Origin: an uncultured Lachnospiraceae bacterium
GTDB lineage: Bacteria; Bacillota; Clostridia; Lachnospirales; Lachnospiraceae
Reading direction: 5' to 3'
Length of the DNA: 15,189 nucleotides
NCBI GenBank assembly: GCA_958402795.1
Contig: CATXUX010000058.1
Span: 1-15,189, forward strand
Below the pieces are notes generated by a model. It worked only from the letters and a program-made list of their open reading frames with translations. It was not told where the DNA came from and did no database searches. This document shows positions 14,200 to 15,189 of this stretch, piece after piece (position 1 is the first letter of the stretch; every line of letters starts with the position of its first letter). The translations under genes were made by a program, and so were the position numbers.

Positions 14200-15189
14200 T
14201 GGGGCTATCTGTAATATTCAATGGAGTTGAGCTAAATCAGTATATTGATGTACTGCAAGGCTTTACACCATTTTCCGGACCGGATTGGTCTCCGGAAGTA
14301 CTGGCGGATACGGGAATGCGGAGAGGAACAGATTTCGAATACACTACATATAAACAGAAGACGATTTCGATGCCGTTTACCGTGCTGGAAGGACTGGGGG
14401 ATAAGCTTGACGCACTCCAGGGAATTTTAAATGTGAATGAGCCAAAAGAATTGATATTCGGAAATGTCCCAGACAGGGTGTTCTATGCAATACCGATGGG
14501 GGATCTCAGCTTGGAAGATTACGAGTGTTTTGGCGAAGGAGAGATTACATGGTTGATCCCGGACGGACTCGCCCACGCAGTCACTGAAACAACCTTTCAG
14601 GCGGCGAAAAACGCGGACGGGATCCTGGAAGCCACAATCGTCAACAACGGCACGGAATCCGTCCCGATCAGCTATGAGATCACACACAATCACGAAAATG
14701 GCTACATCGGGATCGTAAGCGAACATGGAGTACAGCAGTACGGTTTCGTGAATGAGTCGGACGGTGAGAATTATAAGCAGAACGAAATGCTGGTGACGCA
14801 TGACAACTTCTTTGAAGCGCCGGATGACCATTCCGGCCTGGACGGCATGCACCCGACTTATGGCAGTTCCGGGACACTGACCAAGAAAACATGGTTTAAC
14901 ACTCCATTCTTGGCGATGGGATCGGAAGGAACGAAAACCGGAACCTACAACGGTGGGAAACGTACGGTCAGAGTTCCTGCGGACTCAGAGGGAAATGTCG
15001 GAGCAAAGAACTTTTACTCTTACATGCATGTGATCATGTATGCCGGACTGATGGGACAGACCGGCGAGATGTCGGTGAGTTTTCTGACGGAGGACGATGA
15101 CTTTATCTGCGGGTACTGCTGGTACAAGAATGATACCAGTGGGAATACCGGACATTTTGAGTTAAATGTCTTTGATCCAAGTAAGAGTC
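14196..15189 (+). CDS. Distal tail protein (Dit / siphovirus tail component), 3' end beyond window
   Basis: This forms the hub ring linking tail tube and baseplate or receptor-binding apparatus. The frame is open from ATG 14196, which overlaps the tape measure stop (ATGA) behind GGAGGGAG (14182-14189), to the window end: 331 residues without a stop. Residues 1-130 fit the Dit N-terminal domain: VIFNGVELNQYIDVLQGF, MRRGTDFEYTTYKQKTISMPF, LDALQGILNVNEPKELIFG and EITWLIPDGLAHAV. Residues 140-331 are a beta-rich continuation with aromatic-rich stretches (GYCWYKNDTSGNTG) resembling a carbohydrate-binding insertion. A basic Dit is near 250 residues, so this is longer and may be an evolved Dit. The ATG directly after (14199) is an alternative start. 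Confidence 0.85.
   Translation, partial: MMGLSVIFNGVELNQYIDVLQGFTPFSGPDWSPEVLADTGMRRGTDFEYTTYKQKTISMPFTVLEGLGDKLDALQGILNVNEPKELIFGNVPDRVFYAIPMGDLSLEDYECFGEGEITWLIPDGLAHAVTETTFQAAKNADGILEATIVNNGTESVPISYEITHNHENGYIGIVSEHGVQQYGFVNESDGENYKQNEMLVTHDNFFEAPDDHSGLDGMHPTYGSSGTLTKKTWFNTPFLAMGSEGTKTGTYNGGKRTVRVPADSEGNVGAKNFYSYMHVIMYAGLMGQTGEMSVSFLTEDDDFICGYCWYKNDTSGNTGHFELNVFDPSKS

Noticed and set aside
1..15189. tRNA genes, CRISPR arrays, insertion sequences, attachment sites
   Set aside because: Reading both strands gave no cloverleaf sequence, regularly spaced direct repeats, transposase-like frames or integrase-linked repeat in this window.

Overview
The window is a contiguous stretch of the late structural region of a tailed phage or prophage. 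All supported genes are on the + strand. They run in the usual siphovirus order: DNA packaging, portal, MuF-type minor capsid protein, scaffold, major capsid, four connector/neck genes, tail tube, two tail-assembly chaperones, tape measure and distal tail protein (cut off by the window end). Moderate GC, strong AAGGAGG-type ribosome sites, several TTG starts and the gene families suggest a temperate siphovirus of a low-to-mid GC Firmicute, most likely a gut Clostridia/Lachnospiraceae host. The host is inferred from style; no integrase, attachment site or host gene is in view.

Layout: 1-39 is the tail end of an unidentified upstream gene. 36-1766 is a terminase whose N-terminal ~120 residues look like a small subunit fused to the large subunit. 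1763-3127 is an SPP1 Gp6-like portal. 3127-4914 is a minor capsid (MuF-like) protein with an extra C-terminal JAMM/JAB-like metallopeptidase domain. 4914-5087 is a 57-residue acidic ORF overlapping its stop codon. 5088-5359 is non-coding, with a 16-bp perfect palindrome, two intrinsic-terminator-like hairpins and an orphan ribosome site. 5360-5992 scaffold and 6008-6886 major capsid follow. 6883-8552 holds four tightly coupled connector/neck genes. 8558-9070 is the tail tube, 9117-10075 the two chaperone-position genes, 10076-10182 a structured intergenic RNA region, 10183-14199 the tape measure and 14196 onward the distal tail protein.

Nearly every junction is a 1-4 base overlap (TTGA, TAATG or ATGA), so the genes are probably co-transcribed and translationally coupled. 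The break in this pattern is 5088-5359, immediately after the minor capsid C-terminal domain and the small acidic ORF.

The most interesting part is 4280-5250. A conserved head protein carries a swappable-looking, AT-richer C-terminal enzyme domain. A tiny ORF then follows, too short for ordinary gene callers, and then a palindrome and terminators. This is the expected layout of a phage MuF polymorphic toxin with its immunity gene: an effector carried in the capsid and possibly delivered with the DNA, with a cognate protector made in the lysogen. That reading is an inference; the motif, overlap and composition change are visible directly.
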